8,023 bases of DNA from Spirochaetaceae bacterium (GTDB lineage Bacteria > Spirochaetota > Spirochaetia > Treponematales > Breznakiellaceae), in the NCBI GenBank assembly GCA_031288215.1, contig JAITRV010000072.1, positions 1-8,023 on the forward strand. The letters are read 5' to 3'. Of the stretch, positions 5,396 through 8,023 are shown piece after piece. A model generated the notes under the pieces. The model worked only from the letters and a program-made list of their open reading frames with translations, had not been told where the DNA came from and made no database searches. How positions within the stretch are numbered: the first letter of the stretch is position 1; the number at the start of each line of letters is the position of its first letter. Position numbers and translations under genes: made by a program.

Positions 5396-6600
5396 ACGGA
5401 TTTCTTGCCGGGGCCCTGGCCCTGTTATTCCTCGCAGGCTGCGCCGGCGATCCCCCGTCCACCGCCGGGGATGAAACCGCCGCCGGGAGCCGGCAAGCCG
5501 AGGAGGCGGCGGCCGCCGCGTTGGCGGCGATGGATAACGGGGGATCGCCCCCGTCCGCCGCCGGGAGCCGGCAAAGCGCCGGCGGGAGCGGCGGGAATGC
5601 CGGCAACACCGGCAGCACCGCCGGTGCTCCCTCGGCGGCGGAACCCCGGTGGGTGCGCGCCCCGGACCAGGTCTACAACCGGGCCCTGTACGTCGCCGCC
5701 GTCGGATACGGCGCCGACCGGTCCGCCGCCGAGAAGAACGCCCTGACCGCCCTGACCGCCATTTTCGGCCAGACCATCGAGGCGGATCAGAAGGTAACCA
5801 TCACCTACTCCGAGGCGGTCCTCAACGGCGCTTCCCAGTGGGCGGCGGAGAACACGGATATCGAGAACGCCGTGAGAACCTCGGTCTCCATGAATTCCCT
5901 GGTGGGGGCGGAGATCAAGGACGTGTGGTTTGACGGCAAGGCCACCCACTATGCGGTGGCGGTCATGGATAAGGCCCAAACCGCCCGGCTCTACCGGGAG
6001 ATGATCCGGGTGAATCTGGGGATGATTTCCAATTTAACCGCTATTCCCCCGTCGGAGAAGAACAGCATGGAGGGCCTCGCCCGGTACTACCTGGCGGCTA
6101 CTGTTGCGGACGCCAACCGGGCCTTTGCCGACGTGCTCTCCGTCATCGGGGAGACCCCTCCGGCGGAACTCCGGAACGGGGACGAGTACCGCCTGGAGGC
6201 CGCCGCCATCACCAGGACCATCCCCGTGGGGGTGAACGTCAGCGGCGACCGATCCGGCCGGATCCGGGCGGCCTTTGCCGAGGCCCTTGCCGCCGCGGGC
6301 TTCAGGACCGGGGGAACCAATGCCCGCTACCTCCTCCAGGTAAGCTTCTCCCTCACGGAGGTGAAGCTGAACAACCCCAATAAATTCATCCGTTATCTCA
6401 TTGACGGCAACTTGATAGATACCTCCTCCGGGGAGGTCCTCTTTCCCTATAACGTCAACGACCGGGAGGGGCATCTTTCCATTCCCGAGGCGGAGGAACG
6501 GGCCTTCAGGGCCGCGGAAGGGCGGATCAAAAACGAATACGGCGGGACCCTTTCCGCCTTCCTTGCCCGCCTGATTCCGAACCGCGAGAGGAAGACGTGA
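5383..6600 (+). CDS. LPP20-family lipoprotein with a long low-complexity linker
   Basis: This is a 405-residue predicted lipoprotein with the lipobox LAGC (Cys20). A roughly 70-residue linker rich in Gly, Ala, Ser and Pro (about 21-90) follows. Within it a perfect 20-bp DNA repeat (5477-5496 and 5555-5574, period 78) encodes AAGSRQ twice. The LPP20-like domain (PF02169) spans about 91-210: PRWVRAPDQVYNRALYVAAV, then ADRSAAEKNALTALTAIFGQ, then a VWFDGKATHYAVAVMDK strand pair. A second conserved-looking domain (about 250-395) resembles the CsgG/FlgO/LpoB-type alpha/beta fold (NGDEYRLEAAAI, ARYLLQVSFSLTEV), but I am not certain of that. LPP20 relatives include FlgP of the Vibrio outer-membrane flagellar disk. 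The signal peptide is unusual in having no Lys or Arg before the hydrophobic core. The start is supported by GGAGG (5374-5378), four bases upstream. The gene overlaps both neighbours, so it is translationally linked to them. Confidence 0.8.
   Translation: MLTVNGFLAGALALLFLAGCAGDPPSTAGDETAAGSRQAEEAAAAALAAMDNGGSPPSAAGSRQSAGGSGGNAGNTGSTAGAPSAAEPRWVRAPDQVYNRALYVAAVGYGADRSAAEKNALTALTAIFGQTIEADQKVTITYSEAVLNGASQWAAENTDIENAVRTSVSMNSLVGAEIKDVWFDGKATHYAVAVMDKAQTARLYREMIRVNLGMISNLTAIPPSEKNSMEGLARYYLAATVADANRAFADVLSVIGETPPAELRNGDEYRLEAAAITRTIPVGVNVSGDRSGRIRAAFAEALAAAGFRTGGTNARYLLQVSFSLTEVKLNNPNKFIRYLIDGNLIDTSSGEVLFPYNVNDREGHLSIPEAEERAFRAAEGRIKNEYGGTLSAFLARLIPNRERKT
5477..5574 (+). repeat. 20-bp direct repeat inside the LPP20 linker
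   Basis: CCGCCGCCGGGAGCCGGCAA occurs at 5477-5496 and again at 5555-5574, identical over all 20 bases. The period of 78 bases is an exact multiple of three, so both copies encode AAGSRQ in frame. Recombination between copies would delete or add 26 residues of linker without breaking the gene. Confidence 0.8.
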
Positions 6601-8023
6601 ACGAACAGCTCATCGTTAAAAATTTGCCCTTTATCAGGATATTGCCTGCCTGGGCGCAGGAATTGTCCTATAAGTACCTTTCAAAAACCGCGAATCTCTA
6701 TATTTTGCACGGGAATATCCGGGACCTGCTTCCCCACAAGATGAACGAGGGAGAATTCGTTTTTGCCCGGATCCAGAACTATATCTCCGAGGTCCTCTTT
6801 GGCAGCCGGGACATCATCGCCTTCTACGACCGCTCCAGCGGGGTCGCCTTTTACTCCGAGGAAATGGCCCGCTCCTACCAGGAGGCGATGGCGGATCGCT
6901 ATCCCGACGTGGACCGGGCGGACTTTGTTTCCGCCGAACCGGCGTGCGGTTTTTCATACCTGGAAAAGTATTTCACCATGAATATTCCCCGGAAGAAGCG
7001 GATGGTCCTCATCCTCGATTACGCGGAGACCATCATCCCCGGGGGGGACATGATCCGCCTCACCGAGGAGGACCGCTACTGCTTGGTTACCCTGAACCGC
7101 TGGTCCCACGACCCCATTTTTACCCGGGGGGACGTGTCGATCATCCTCCTCACGGAAAACCTCACGGATCTGTCGGCGCGCCTGGTGGCCTCCCCTTCCA
7201 CGGTGAAGGTCGGCATCCCCCTGCCCAACGAGGAGGTGCGCGAGAGCTTCCTCAAGTTTATGGAAACGAAGGGAAGCCTCCTCATGGAACGGGGGATAAA
7301 CCCCGCCCGGGTGGCGGCGGTTACCTCGGGGCTCAACCTGATGAACCTCAACCGGCTGGTGCAGGAAAGCTACGCCGAGAATCTCCCCCTGTCCCTGGAA
7401 TACCTCAGGCAGAAGAAGAAGGAGATCATCGAAAACGAGGCGGCGGGGCTCCTGGAATTCATGGAGACCGCCTACGACCTCTCCTCCGTGTCCGGCCACG
7501 ATTTCGTCAAGAAGCGCTTCAAGAACGCCGCCCGGGCGATCAAGATGGGGCGGCTGGACGTGCTGCCCATGGGCTATCTTCTCGCGGGGCCCGTGGGCAC
7601 CGGGAAGAGCTTCATGGTAAGCGCCTTTGCCGCCGAGATCGGGATCCCCATGGTCAAATTCCGCAATTTCCGCTCCAAATGGCAGGGGGTGACCGAATCG
7701 AATTTGGAAAAGGTGCTCAACATCCTCAAATCGATGTCCCCGGTGGCGGTGATGATCGACGAGGCCGACGCCTTCCTGGGAGACCGGAACCAGGATGGGG
7801 ACTCGGGGACCAGTAACCGGGTTTTCGCCCAGATCGCGAGCTTCATGGGGAATACCGAATACCGGGGGAAGATCATCTGGTTCCTCATCACCTGCCGGCC
7901 GGACCTGATCCCCATCGACCTCAAGCGCCAGGGCCGGGCGGAAGAACACCTGGCCCTGTTCTACCCCGACACCGACGCGGACCGGGAGGCCCTCTTCGAT
8001 ACCCTGGTGCGCAAGCTCGACCT
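6597..8023 (+). CDS. Large AAA+ ATPase with degenerate first and intact second ATPase module (partial)
   Basis: The frame begins at GTG 6597, overlapping the previous stop as GTGA, with GAGAGG (6586-6591) just upstream. It is open to the right edge (475 codons seen). Residues about 30-230 look like a worn-out ATPase fold: the P-loop position reads YILHGNIRDLL (35-45), followed by a Walker B-like VLILDYAETI (136-145), a sensor-1-like SIILLTEN (181-188) and VGIPLPNEEVRE (205-216). The second module is intact: Walker A GPVGTGKS (331-338), Walker B VAVMIDEADAF (383-393), a sensor-1-like ITCRPD segment, and RQGRAEEH (444-451) where AAA proteins usually have RPGRFD. No signal peptide or membrane helix is visible, so the protein should be cytoplasmic. 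The layout resembles Ycf46-like and CDC48-like tandem AAA proteins. Its operon partners are lipoproteins, so its substrate may be an envelope machine or a regulatory factor; this is unproven. Confidence 0.88.
   Translation, partial: MNEQLIVKNLPFIRILPAWAQELSYKYLSKTANLYILHGNIRDLLPHKMNEGEFVFARIQNYISEVLFGSRDIIAFYDRSSGVAFYSEEMARSYQEAMADRYPDVDRADFVSAEPACGFSYLEKYFTMNIPRKKRMVLILDYAETIIPGGDMIRLTEEDRYCLVTLNRWSHDPIFTRGDVSIILLTENLTDLSARLVASPSTVKVGIPLPNEEVRESFLKFMETKGSLLMERGINPARVAAVTSGLNLMNLNRLVQESYAENLPLSLEYLRQKKKEIIENEAAGLLEFMETAYDLSSVSGHDFVKKRFKNAARAIKMGRLDVLPMGYLLAGPVGTGKSFMVSAFAAEIGIPMVKFRNFRSKWQGVTESNLEKVLNILKSMSPVAVMIDEADAFLGDRNQDGDSGTSNRVFAQIASFMGNTEYRGKIIWFLITCRPDLIPIDLKRQGRAEEHLALFYPDTDADREALFDTLVRKLD

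Noticed and set aside
6954..7949. A 331-codon minus-strand frame opposite the AAA+ gene
   Set aside because: The plus-strand frame has Walker A, Walker B and sensor motifs. The minus frame has none and is rich in Gly/His/Pro.

Overview
The window looks like the chromosome of a GC-rich spirochaete, probably from the Treponema/Spirochaeta side of the phylum. I base this on the lipoprotein signal peptides (boxes ending LFAAC, LFSC and LAGC), on the LpoB-like, COG3014-like and LPP20-like lipoprotein set, and on the heavy use of GGG, CCC and CGG codons. The coding sequence is strongly GC-rich and the single long intergenic region is AT-rich. The phylum call is an inference; the window holds no rRNA or other phylogenetic marker except aspS.

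Layout. Positions 1-2997 are read leftward: aspS (aspartyl-tRNA synthetase, 2997-1123), then two single-domain chromate-transporter genes (1126-542, and 545 to beyond the left edge). Each junction is an ATGA stop/start overlap, so the three genes look translationally coupled. The aspS promoter (TTGTTT-17-TATAGT) lies so close to the ATG that the mRNA should be leaderless or nearly so.

Positions 2998-3411 form a divergent intergenic region with two parts. The left part (3042-3273) is bounded by a perfect 21-bp inverted repeat and contains partly complementary arms built from AACCACGGAC / CACACGGAC words; it looks like a small non-coding mobile or structured repeat. The right part (3274-3411) is very AT-rich and packed with short symmetries: a 15-bp palindrome, a 7+7 dyad, a 15-bp tandem repeat, and a 17-bp duplication of the ribosome-binding-site/start region that creates a six-codon leader ORF (MTEDFL) ending on the start codon of the next gene.

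Positions 3412-8023 are read rightward as one tight operon. It encodes an LpoB-like lipoprotein (3412-4041), a COG3014-like lipoprotein (4055-5395), an LPP20-family lipoprotein with a long Gly/Ala/Ser linker (5383-6600), and a large AAA+ ATPase (from 6597, running off the right edge). The ATPase has a degenerate ATPase-like first half and an intact second ATPase module. Three predicted membrane-anchored envelope proteins co-translated with a soluble AAA+ protein is the most interesting feature here: a candidate uncharacterised envelope (peptidoglycan- or flagellum-related) system.
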